Below are positions 51,132 through 62,800 of a stretch of DNA of 64,000 nt, in pieces. Within the stretch, counting starts at the first letter, position 1; each line of letters starts with the position of its first letter. A model generated the notes under the pieces. It had not been told where the DNA came from. It saw only the letters and a program-made list of their open reading frames with translations, and made no database searches. The position numbers were made by a program, and so were the translations under genes. Source of the stretch: Megascapheus bottae (lineage: Eukaryota; Chordata; Mammalia; Rodentia; Geomyidae); assembly GCA_024803745.1 (NCBI GenBank), contig JANJXV010000099.1, positions 3,038,001 to 3,102,000 of the forward strand, written 5' to 3'.

Positions 51132-51328
51132 TTTTATCTTTCTGCCAGTCTTGGGGCTTGAATTCAGGACCTGAGCACTGTCCTCGGGTTTTCTCAAGTC
51201 TAGCCCTCTGCCACTTGAGCCACAGTGCCACATCTAGATTTTCTATCTATGTGGTACTGAGCAATCAAACCAGATCTTCATGGATGCTAGGCAAGCACTC
51301 TACCACTATGCCAAACTCTCAACCCTGA
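51132..51328 (-). repeat. tRNA-like SINE in U6 flank, minus strand
   Basis: Complete, with the same 1-base loss as U5. Confidence 0.75.
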
Positions 51329-51344
51329 CATAGTAATTATAAAG

Positions 51345-51363
51345 TCATCATCATCATCATCAT
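51345..51363. repeat. (CAT)n microsatellite, U6 (19 bp)
   Basis: About 6 copies. Confidence 0.95.
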
Positions 51364-51570
51364 ATCCAAATATACTTTCTCCTACAAAGAATGAACACTT
51401 AACTGTGTCTAATGCTTTTTTTTAATTTCACTAATTCTTCTGTGTTTTTCCCTCTTGCATTTTTTACACATGACAGCAAAGCTAATCATCAGGAAAAAAT
51501 TGATTAGGATACAGAAACCTAATAATATCCTAGTAGATTGACGTCAAAAATATGTGCAAGATGCCCTGTG

Positions 51571-51758
51571 TGTTTGACCTAGTGGGAGAGTCCTTGGCTA
51601 CCAAGCAGTAAGCCTCAGGTTTGATTCCTCATTACCACATACATAGAAAACGCTGCAAGTGGTGCTGTGGCTCGGTGGGACAGCTAAAGCCTAAAGAAAG
51701 CCCAAGAACAATGTTCACACTCTGAGGTCAAGTCCCAAGACTAGCAAAAACAAAAATA
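51571..51758 (+). repeat. tRNA-like SINE in U6 flank, plus strand
   Basis: Complete, opposite in orientation to 51132. Confidence 0.75.
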
Positions 51759-52802
51759 ATTCGACAAGGGGCAAAATGCAGGCAGAGAAGGCACTGTGAA
51801 GCAAATGTTTTGTAAAGGATGAGGGCAATATTGACCCTTAAGTTTGGATCTTACCTAAGAAAGGCTCCTTGAGCCTGAGACCAGACTGGTAGTTGGGCCT
51901 AGTGGAAGACATTGGGATTGGACAAATAAGGTGTGCTGTATACTACATCCACATGTATATTGTGAGACTGGAGGAGAGATTCAGCCTCCAGTATGTCTTT
52001 GGTGAGGTCTTTTGTGAGCAAGGATCTTTGGTCATTGGGCCCTGAAAGGTGACCCTGCCTCCCTCACAATGGAACAGAATATGGAACCCTGGTAACCAAG
52101 CCACTGTAACTAACAACCAGCTCAAGCCAGCTCACTTGGCCTGTGGCTCAGGAGGAAGAATGATGTTGCTGTGCTGTTGCCAAAGGTCAGGAAACTCGAG
52201 TCTCAGGCATGGAAGTTGTGGATGTCTTACTCGAAGATGTACATGCTAGATAATTGCCAAGCCACAAATCCAGTATAACAGAACTTTCTCTAAGAAGAAG
52301 GCCAGGAAAATCCAGGGCAACCAGATGAGGTAAATTTCTAAGAAGAAATGTATTTGACCCCATCATCCTCCCCACACACTACATCTTTCTTTTTTTTCAT
52401 TTTTTATTGTAATTAGTAAAAGGGTTAGATGATATTTGCCAGATAGAAGGTGCATTAATTCACATACATTGATACCCTTTCACATGTCTTGGTACCCATT
52501 TCCCTCCAACCCCACACCCCCCACCCGTCTTGGTTTTCCCCCCTTCCCTATCAAATTTCAAATATCCAAATACAAATAAATTCAATATATCAGATAACAA
52601 AGTGAGATACTATACCAATATGGGATAACCAAGGGACAGCAAGCGAGATGAGAGACAACATAGTACATTAAGGACAACAATCATTCATTATATGGCTTTT
52701 GTGTCAATATCCTGGAGGTCCTTTCAATTAGCTTCACATTATATGGCCTTATATATGGCCTTTTGCTCTATTGCCAATCTCTGCTAGTAGAGCCCAAGGT
52801 TT

Positions 52803-55800
52803 CTAATGATTATGACGAATGAGGGAAACCACTGAGCCTAAGTTCCTTTGAGTCTGGCTTACTTCACTTAATATGATTTGTTCTAAGTCTTTCCATTTCC
52901 TAACAAATGGGGCGATGTCATTCTTTCTGACAGCAGCATAGAATTCCATTGTGTACAAATACCACAACTTGTTGATCCACTCATCAACTGAGGGACATCT
53001 GGGTTGGTTCCATATCTATGCTATGGTGAATAGTGCTGCAATGAACATTGTTGTGCTAGTGGGTTTAGTATGCCCTTGTTTCTGGATTGTTGGGTAAATG
53101 CCAAGTACTGGAATTGCTGGGTCATAGGGGAGTTGTATGTTTAGCGTTTTGAGGCACTGCCGCACTGCTTTCCATAGTGGTTGAACGAGTTTGCACTCCC
53201 ACCAACAGTCTAGTAGTGATCCCTCCTGACCACATCCCCTCCAGCATCTGTTGTCATTCGTTTTCCTGATCCTGGCCATTCTAACTGGAGTTAGGTGGAA
53301 TCTTAGACTTGTTTTGATTTGCATTTCTTTTATGACCAGAGATGTTGAGCATTTCTTCATGTGTCTATAGGCCATTTTTGTTTCTTCTTCAGAGAAGACT
53401 CTCTTTAAGTCTTTGGCCCATTTTGTAATGGGATGGGTGTTACTTTGGAGGTTAGTTTTGGAGTGATTCAATTTTTTGAGTTGTTGATATATTTTAGATA
53501 TGAGGCTTTGTTCCGTTGTTTAGGTGGTGAAGATCTTCTCCCACTCTGTAGGCTTCCTGATTAGTTTACTAGCTATATCCGTTGCCATACAAAAGCTCTG
53601 CAGTTTAATGCAGTCCCACTTATCCAGCCTTTCTCTGATTTGTTGTGATTCTTGGTCCTTATTAAGAAAGTTTCGACCTGTACCAAGGAGGCCTAGTGTA
53701 TCTCCTATTCCTTCCTGTAAACTTTTCAGTGTGTCAGCTTTTACCTCCACGTCTTTGATCCATTTGGAGTTAATTCTAGTGCAAGGGGACAAAGAAGGAT
53801 CCAAATTTAGTTTTCTGCAGGTGTTTAACCAGTTCTGCCAGCACAACTTGTTGAAGAGGCTATCTTTCTTCCATTCTATTTTTTGGCTCCCTGGTCAAAG
53901 ATTAGGTGGCCATAGGTCTGTGGTTTAATATCTGGGTCCGCAGTTCTACTCCATTGGACATTGGGCCTGTTCTTGTGCCATTACCAAGCTGTTTTGAGAA
54001 TTATAGCTCTGTAATAGAACCTTAAGTGTGGAATTGAAATTCCTCCAGCGCTGTTCTTTCTGCTAAGAAGTGTTTTTGCTATACGGGGTCTTTTATTATT
54101 CCATATGAAATTTTGAATTGCCTCTTCTATGTCTTTAAAGAATGACATTGGGATGTTGATGGGTATTACATTGAATTTGTAGATAGCCCTTGGCAAGATT
54201 GTCATTTTCACAATGTTGATTCTTCCAATCCAGGAGCATGGGAGGTTTTTCCATTTCCTTAGTTCTGCTTTAATTTCCTTTTTTAGGGTTTTAAAGTTTT
54301 CATCTAAACGGTCCTTTACATTCTTAGTTAAGCTAATTGCTAGGTACTTTATTTTCTTTGAGGCTATTGTGAAAGTATTTTCTTTCCTGATTATTGCCTC
54401 GTTCCTCTCAGTGTTGGCGTAAAGTAAGGCAGTTGATTTGTGAGGGTTTTTTTTATGGCCTGCTACCCTTCCAAAGCTTTGAATCAGCTCAAGGAGCTTG
54501 GGAGTAGAGTCTATAGGATTCTTTAAATACAGAATCATGTCATCTGCAAAGAGGGATAGTTTTATTTCCTCTTTCCCTACTTGGATCCCCTTTATGCTTG
54601 CTTCTTGCCATATTGCACTGCCTAGGAATTCTAGTACTATGTTAAAAAGGAGTGGAGAGAGCGGGCATCCTTGTCTCATTCCTGATTTTAGAGGGAATGG
54701 CTTTAGATTTTCACCATTAAGTATAATACTAGCAGTGGGTTTCTCATACACAGCCTTTATTACATTGAGAAATGTTCCATGGATTCCTAGTTTCTCCACA
54801 TCTTTTAACATAAAGGGGTTTTGGATCGTGTCAAATGCCTTTTCCGCATCTATTGAGACAATCATGTGATTTTATCCCTGCTCCTGTTGATGTGTTGAAT
54901 TATATTAATTGATTTGTGTATGTTGAACCAGCTTTGCCTCCCTGTGATGAATCCAGTTTTATCATAGTGTATATTTTTTTTGATGAGTTGTTGTAGACGG
55001 TTGGCCTGTATTTTGTTGAGAAGTTTTGCATCGATGTTCATCAAAAAATGGGTCTATAGATCTCTTTCTTTGATGAATCTCTGTCTGGTTTGGGGATGAG
55101 GGATATGCTGGCTTCACAGAATCAGTTTGGTAAAGAACCTTCATTTTCAATTTCGTTGAAGAGCTTGAGGAGTATTGGTGTGAGCTCTGCTTTGAAGACC
55201 TTATAGAATTCAGCTGTGAATCCATCTGGCCCTGGGCTCTTTTTAAGTGGAAGTTGTCTAATTTCCATTTCTATTTCAGAGCTTGAAATAGGCCTGTTGA
55301 GTTGGGTTAGCTCTTCTTGGTTCAGTGTGTGTATGTTAATATTGTCTAGGAATTCATCCATTTCTTCTAGATTCTCAAATTTGTTGGCGTAAAGGTTTGA
55401 GAAGTATTCCCTCATGATATTCTGGATCTTGGTAATTTCTGTCGTGATATTACCATTTTCATCTGCGATTTTGTTTATTTCGATATGCTCTCTTCTTTTT
55501 TTGGTAAGATTTGCTAAGGGCTTGTCAATTTTGTTAATTCTTTCCAGAACCAACTCCTTGTTTTGTTGATTCTTTCTATAGTTTTTTTTCATTCCAAATC
55601 ATTTAATTCTGCTTTGATTTTAATAATTTGCTTTCTCCTAATGGGTTTAGGGCTGGTTTGTTGCTCTTTTTCCAGGAGGTTAAGGTGAGACATTAACTAG
55701 TTGGTTTGCCATTTTTCCAACTTGCTGTTGTAGGCACTCCGCGCTATAAATTTTCCTCTGAGTACTGCCTTTGTTGTGTCCCTAAGGAGTTGATATTTGT

Positions 55801-56643
55801 GTGCTCCTTATTGTTAAATTTCATAAACAGTTGGATATCTGTTCTGATCTCTTCGATTACCCATTATTTTTGATTCAACAATGTGTGGTTCAGTCTCCAT
55901 GAGTTACAGGGTTTTCTTTGGTGGAGATGTGTGTTCAGCTCCAATTTGATGCCTTTATGGTCTGAGAGTGTGCATGGAATAATTTCAGTGTTTCTGAATG
56001 TGTCCAGGTTTGCTTTATGGCCTAGGATGTGGTCTATTTTGGAAAATGTTCCATGTGCTGCTGAGAAAAACGTATATTGTGGTGTTACTGGGTGGAATAT
56101 TCTGCAGATGTCTGTTAGATCTAGTTGGTCTATAAAGTTGTTCAGTTCTAAGGTTTCTCTGTTGAGTTTTTGCCTTGTTGATCTGTCCATAGGTGAGAGT
56201 GGTGTGTTAAACTCACCAACAATCACTGTGTTTCTATCTATGTATGGTTTCAGTGTAAGTAAATTTGCTTGATGAAGTTTGGAGCTCCGGGATTGGGTGT
56301 GTAAATATTTAGGATTGTTATGTCTTCCGGGAGGAAAGATCACTTTAGTAGTATGTAGTAACCTTCTTTGTCTTTTCTTACTAATTTTAGTTTGAAGTCT
56401 ATTGTATCTGATATGAGGATGGCAACTCTAGCCTGTTTATGGGGGCAGTTAGCTTGATAGAGTTTATTCCAACCTCTCACTTTCAAAAGATGATTGTTTT
56501 TGGGTAAGATGTGTCTCTCGAAGTCAGCAGAACGATGGCTCTTGCTTTTTGATCCAACTAGACAACCTATGCCGTTTAATTGGAGAGTTAAGTCCATTGA
56601 TATTGAGAGTTAGGATTGAGAGATATTTATTAGTTCCTACCAT
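52803..56643 (-). pseudogene. L1 ORF2 (U7), broken
   Basis: Endonuclease 56597-56340 and 56343-55864; RT 55592-55122, 55044-54862 and 54865-53981. It has [10 protein letters not shown] (FADD 54539-54550) and ends KTAW*, as in U6. A private 1-bp deletion lies near 53880, and a private CAA-to-TAA change ends 53846-53520. The C-terminal piece 53471-53016 has SLLDCWW, where the His of the zinc-knuckle-like Cys/His cluster is Asp. U8 has the same change. Confidence 0.85.
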
Positions 56644-56691
56644 TTTTAAAAGCTTTTAGTAGGGCCTGTGTCATGACAGTTCTTGTGGTCC

Positions 56692-57874
56692 TTAGATGGT
56701 ATGCTGTTTAGGTGCCATTTCTTTCCCTATATTGCATTTATTTTGGTTTTCTATGTATAGAGCATCTTTGAGAATTCTCTGTAGTGTTGGTTTTGTTTCG
56801 ACATATTGTTGCAGCTTTTCCCTGGAATGGAATGTTTTTATTTTTCCCTCAGTTATGAAAGAGAGCTTAGCTGGGTACAGTATTCTTGGTTGGTAGTTAT
56901 TTGATATAAGGGCATGACATATATGCTTCCAGTCACTTCGTGCTTGCATGGTCTCTGCTGAGAAATCTGGGGTTATTCTGATTGGTTTGCCTTTGTAGGT
57001 TACTGATCCCTTTTCCCTGGCTGCCTTTAGGATCTTTCCTTTCGTTTCTATTGATCCAGTTCGGATCACAATGTGGCGGTGGGATGTTCTTTTCTGGTCA
57101 GGTCTGTTTGGGGTTCTAAAAGCTTCTCGTATCTGGATGGGCCTGCCCTTCTGGATAATTGGAAATTCTCTGAGATGATTCCCTGAAGTATATTTCCAAT
57201 ACCATTGACCTCTTTCTCCACGCCCTCCTCAGTACCAACTAGCCTTAAATTAGGCTTCCTAATTGTATCTTGGACCTCCTGAAGCGCTATCTCATATTTC
57301 CTAGATTTGGATTGACTCATTTTCTGTTCTTTATAATACCTAAATTATCTTCAGCCACGGAAATTCTCTCCTCTGCAATGTCTAACCTGCTATCAAAGCT
57401 ATCTACTTTATTTTTCATCTCCCTTGCTTCTAATTGCTCACTTTTGATGCCTTGCATCCCTTGTTTTAGATCATGTATGGATTTCTTTATCTCCTTGATT
57501 TCCTTTTGAGTGGTTAGCTCAGTAGCTTTATTTTCTTTGGACATTTGCTGGAGTTTGGTCACGTTTTTATTTGTGGATTCTTTGAATTCATCCATCTTTC
57601 TTTGAAAAACCTTTATTATGGCCTCCTTTATGGCTTCTTCTTTTTCACTTATCACCTTGTTTTTGCTTTCCTCTTGTTCAGGTATGGCTTCCTCCATTAT
57701 CTCTTTCTTTATATTTTCACATTTTTCATTAATGATGTTTATCAATTGCATTTGTGTAGCAATTGGAAGACTCTCCTCTAGGTTTGCCAGTGACTGTTCC
57801 ATTGTCTGTTTACATTGGGGGGGGGATGTTGTTTCTTGATTTGACATTTTTCTTGAGTTTCTTGTTCTGCCCAT
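56692..57874 (-). pseudogene. L1 ORF1 (U7), frameshifted
   Basis: 57874-57317 is open without the U5/U6 T-run deletion. Then comes the array-wide break, then 57320-57066, with a private frameshift in the RRM region near 57155 (NFQLSRR for NFPNIQK), then 57069-56692 to the normal end QHTI. Confidence 0.85.
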
Positions 57875-58549
57875 TTGAAAATGGGAGCAAGATTACTACT
57901 AAATACGATTATAGTTTTTCAGATATAACCAACCTAGACCTCTGTCGCTGGCAGACACTAGATGTTCACAAGTTTTGATTGGTATTATCACTCTTTCTTT
58001 TTGTGCACTTACAGACCAGCCTAATACAACCACTGATAAGCGATTTATACCCAAAACAATAAGCCTCTCAATCCAATCTCTATTGTCTTTAAGTCCCTCT
58101 GAGCCTAGAGAATAATTAACCACCTACATATACAATATTGCTCAACAGCCATCAAGTGTAGATCCGTGCAGTATAAGGGTTGAAAGACGAGCAGAGGTCC
58201 AGAGATAGAAAAAAAGAATGAGAGAGGTCAGGGGAGGTGCAAGAGGATTAACGTAGGAGTGTAAGAATATTGTAGTAATGAAGAAAAGTTATAGCATAAG
58301 GATAACTGACATAAGTTGGTAAGTAGGTAGCATATTTGAGTACAAAGTTTGGAAAGTATTAGAATAAACCTTATGTGTTGCTGCACGACTAGCTCTTAGC
58401 CCAACCAGTGGCCTCACAGTGGACCATGGGATGGATCTGTTTTTCTTGTCTACGTTGAGGGAAAGGGGTATTTCACAAGATGCAGAAGCGAAGATTTCAG
58501 AAGCAAATGCTGTGAGTGAATTAGCTCGTAAAAAGCATTTTTATTTTCT

Positions 58550-58745
58550 TTTATCTTTCTGCCAGTCTTGGGGCTTGAATTCAGGACCTGCGCACTGTCC
58601 TCGGGTTTTCTCAAGTCTAGCCCTCTGCCACTTGAGCTACAGTGCCACATCTAGATTTTCTATCTATGTGGTACTGAGCAATCAAACCCAGATCTTCATG
58701 GATGCTAGGCAAGCACTCTACCACTATGCCAAACTCTCAACCCTG
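58550..58745 (-). repeat. tRNA-like SINE in U7 flank, minus strand
   Basis: Complete, without the 1-base loss of U5/U6. Confidence 0.75.
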
Positions 58746-58762
58746 ACATAGTAATTGTAAAG

Positions 58763-58781
58763 TCATCATCATCATCATCAT
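58763..58781. repeat. (CAT)n microsatellite, U7 (19 bp)
   Basis: About 6 copies. Confidence 0.95.
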
Positions 58782-58987
58782 ATCCAAATATCCTTTCTCC
58801 TACAAAGAATGAACACTTAACTGTGTCTAATGCTTTTTTTTAATTTCACTAATTCTTCTGTGTTTTTCCCTCTTGCATTTTTTACACATGACAGCAAAGC
58901 TAATCATCAGGAAAAAATTGATTAGGATACAGAAACCTAATAATATCCTAGTACATTGACGTCAAAAATATGTGCAAGATGCCCTGT

Positions 58988-59175
58988 GTGTTTGACCTAG
59001 TGGGAGAGTCCTTGGCTACCAAGCAGTAAGCCTCAGGTTTGATTCCTCATTACCACATACATAGAAAACGCTGCAAGTGGTGCTGTGGCTCGGTGGGACA
59101 GCTAAAGTCTAAAGAAAGCCCAAGAACAATGTTCACACTCTGAGGTCAAGTCCCAAGACTAGCAAAAACAAAAAT
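58988..59175 (+). repeat. tRNA-like SINE in U7 flank, plus strand
   Basis: Complete, opposite in orientation to 58550. Confidence 0.75.
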
Positions 59176-59803
59176 AATTCGACAAGGGGCAAAATGCAGG
59201 CAGAGAAGGCACTGTGAAGCAAATGTTTTGTAAAGGATGAGGGCAATATTGACCCTTAAGTTTGGATCTTACCTAAGAAAGGCTCCTTGAGCCTGAGACC
59301 AGACTGGTAGTTGGGCCTAGTGGAAGACATTGGGATTGGACAAATAAGGTGTGCTGTATACTACATCCACATGTATATTGTGAGACTGGAGGAGAGATTC
59401 AGCCTCCAGTATGTCTTTGGTGAGGTCTTTTGTGAGCAAGGATCTTTGGTCATTGGGCCCTGAAAGGTGACCCTGCCTCCCTCACAATGGAACAGAATAT
59501 GGAACCCTGGTAACCAAGCCACTGTAACTAACAACCAGCTCAAGCCAGCTCACTTGGCCTGTGGCTCAGGAGGAAGAATGATGTTGCTGTGCTGTTGCCA
59601 AAGGTCAGGAAACTCGAGTCTCAGGCATGGAAGTTGTGGATGTATTACTCGAAGATGTACATGCTAGATCATTGCCAAGCCACAAATCCAGTATAACAGA
59701 ACTTTCTCTAAGAAGAAGGCCAGGAAAATCCAGGGCAACCAGATGAGGTAAATTTCTAAGAAGAAATGTATTTGACCCCATCATCCTCCCCACACACTAC
59801 AAC

Positions 59804-62800
59804 TTTTTTTTTCATTTTTTATTGTAATTAGTAAAAGGGTTAGATGATATTTGCCAGATAGAAGGTGCATTAATTCACATACATTGATACCCTTTCACAT
59901 GTCTTGGTACCCATTTCCCTCCAACCCCACATCCCCCACCCGTCTTGGTTTTCCCCCCTTCCCTATCAAATTTCAAATATCCAAATACAAATAAATTCAA
60001 TATATGAGATAACAAAGTGAGATACTATACCAATATGGGATAACCAAGGGACAGCAAGCGAGATGAGAGACAACATAGTACATTAAGGACAACAATCATT
60101 CATTATATGGCTTTTGTGTCAATATCCTGGAGGTCCTTTCAATTAGCTTCACATTATATGGCCTTATATATGGCCTTTTGCTCTATTGCCAATCTCTGCT
60201 AGTAGAGCCCAAGGTTTCTAATGATTATGACGAATGAGGGAAACCACTGAGCCTAAGTTCCTTTGAGTCTGGCTTACTTCACTTAATATGATTTGTTCTA
60301 AGTCTTTCCATTTCCTAACAAATGGGGCGATGTCATTCTTTCTGACAGCAGCATAGAATTCCATTGTGTACAAATACCACAACTTGTTGATCCACTCATC
60401 AACTGAGGGACATCTGGGTTGGTTCCATATCTTTGCTATGGTGAATAGTGCTGCAATGAACATTGTTGTGCTAGTGGGTTTAGTATGCCCTTGTTTCTGG
60501 ATTGTTGGGTAAATGCCAAGTACTGGAATTGCTGGGTCATAGGGGAGTTGTATGTTTAGCGTTTTGAGGCACTGCCGCACTGCTTTCCATAGTGGTTGAA
60601 CGAGTTTGCACTCCCACCAACAGTCTAGTAGTGATCCCTCCTGACCACATCCCCTCCAGCATCTGTTGTCATTCGTTTTCCTGATCCTGGCCATTCTAAC
60701 TGGAGTTAGGTGGAATCTTAGACTTGTTTTGATTTGCATTTCTTTTATGACCAGAGATGTTGAGCATTTCTTCATGTGTCTATAGGCCATTTTTGTTTCT
60801 TCTTCAGAGAAGACTCTCTTTAAGTCTTTGGCCCATTTTGTAATGGGATGGGTGTTACTTTGGAGGTTAGTTTTGGAGTGATTCAATTTTTTGAGTTGTT
60901 GATATATTTTAGATATGAGGCCTTGTTCCGTTGTTTGGGTGGTGAAGATCTTCTCCCACTCTGTATTCTTCCTGATTAGTTTACTAGCTATATCCGTTGC
61001 CATACAAAAGCTCTGCAGTTTAATGCAGTCCCACTTATCCAGCCTTTCTCTGATTTGTTGTGATTCTTGGTCCTTATTAAGAAAGTTTCGACCTTTGCCA
61101 AGGAGGCCTAGTGTATCTCCTATTCCTTCCTGTAAACTTTTCAGTGTGTCAGCTTTTACCTCCACGTCTTTGATCCATTTGGAGTTAATTCTAGTGCAAG
61201 GTGACAAAGAAGGATCCAACTTTAGTTTTCTGCAGGTGTTTAACCAGTTCTGCCAGCACAACTTGTTGAAGAGGCTATCTTTCTTCCATTCAATTTTTTT
61301 GGCTCCCTGGTCAAAGATTAGGTGGCCATAGGTCTGTGGTTTAATATCTGGGTCCGCAGTTCTACTCCATTGGACTTCAGGCCTGTTCTCGTGCCAGTAC
61401 CACGCTGTTTTGAGAATTATAGCTCTGTAATAGAGCCTTAAGTGTGGAATTGAAATTCCTCCAGCGCTGTTCTTTCTGCTAAGAAGTGTTTTTGCTATAC
61501 GGGGTCTTTTATTATTCCATATGAAATTTTGAATTGCCTCTTCTATGTCTTTAAAGAATGACATTGGGATGTTGATGGGTATTACATTGAATTTGTAGAT
61601 AGCCCTTGGCAAGATTGTCATTTTCACAATGTTGATTCTTCCAATCCAGGAGCATGGGAGGTTTTTCCATTTCCTTAGTTCTGCTTTAATTTCCTTTTTT
61701 AGGGTTTTAAAGTTTTCATCTAAACGGTCCTTTACATTCTTAGTTAAGCTAATTGCTAGGTACTTTATTTTCTTTGAGGCTATTGTGAAAGGATTTTCTT
61801 TCCTGATTATTGCCTCGTTCCTCTCAGTGTTGGCGTAAAGTAAGGCAGTTGATTTATGAGGGTTGATTTTATGGCCTGCTACCCTTCCAAAGCTTTGAAT
61901 CAGCTCAAGGAGCTTGGGAGTAGAGTCTATAGGATTCTTTAAATACAGAATCATGTCATCTGCAAAGAGGGATAGTTTTATTTCCTCTTTCCCTGCTTGG
62001 ATCCCCTTTATGCTTGCTTCTTGCCTTATTGCACTGCCTAGGAATTCTAGTACTATGTTAAAAAGGAGTGGAGAGAGTGAGCATCCTTGTCTCGTTCCTG
62101 ATTTTAGAGGGAATGGCTTTAGATTTTCACCATTAAGTATAATACTAGCAGTGGGTTTCTCATACACAGCCTTTATTACATTGAGAAATGTTCCATGGAT
62201 TCCTAGTTTCTCCACATCTTTTAACATAAAGGGGTTTTGGATCTTGTCAAATGCCTTTTCCGCATCTATTGAGACAATCATGTGATTTTATCCCTGCTCC
62301 TGTTGATGTGTTGAATTATATTAATTGATTTGTGTATGTTGAACCAGCTTTGCCTCCCTGTGATGAATCCAGTTTGATCATAGTGTATATTTTTTTTGAT
62401 GAGTTGTTGTAGACGGTTGGCCAGTATTTTGTTGAGAAGTTTTGCATCGAGGTTCATCAAAGAAATGGGTCTATAGATCTCTTTCTTTGATGAATCTCTG
62501 TCTGGTTTGGGGATGAGGGATATGCTGGCTTCACAGAATCAGTTTGGTAAAGAATCTTCATTTTCAATTTCGTTGAAGAGCTTGAGGAGTATTGGTGTGA
62601 GCTCTGCTTTGAAGAACTTATAGAATTCAGCTGTGAATCCATCTGGCCCTGGGCTCTTTTTAAGTGGAAGTTGTCTAATTTCCATTTCTATTTCAGAGCT
62701 TGAAATAGGCCTGTTGAGTTGGGTTAGCTCTTCTTGGTTCAGTGTGTGTATGTTAATATTGTCTAGGAATTCATCCATTTCTTCTAGATTCTCAAATTTG

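Larger units (their letters stand above)
44968..52385. repeat. Tandem array unit U6 (7418 bp), hybrid
   Basis: L1 44968-50457; 50458-51131 has no gene seen; CRE-like octamer 51539-51546; unidentified flank 51759-52385. Left of about 48126 it shares private variants with U7. Right of about 48322 it shares them with U5. This makes it the clearest crossover hybrid in the window. Confidence 0.95.
52386..57874 (-). mobile_element. L1 (LINE-1) in U7
   Basis: T run from 52386, AATAAA in reverse, 3'UTR, ORF2 and ORF1. Confidence 0.9.
52386..59803. repeat. Tandem array unit U7 (7418 bp)
   Basis: L1 52386-57874; 57875-58549 has no gene seen; CRE-like octamer 58957-58964; unidentified flank 59176-59803. 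Confidence 0.95.
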
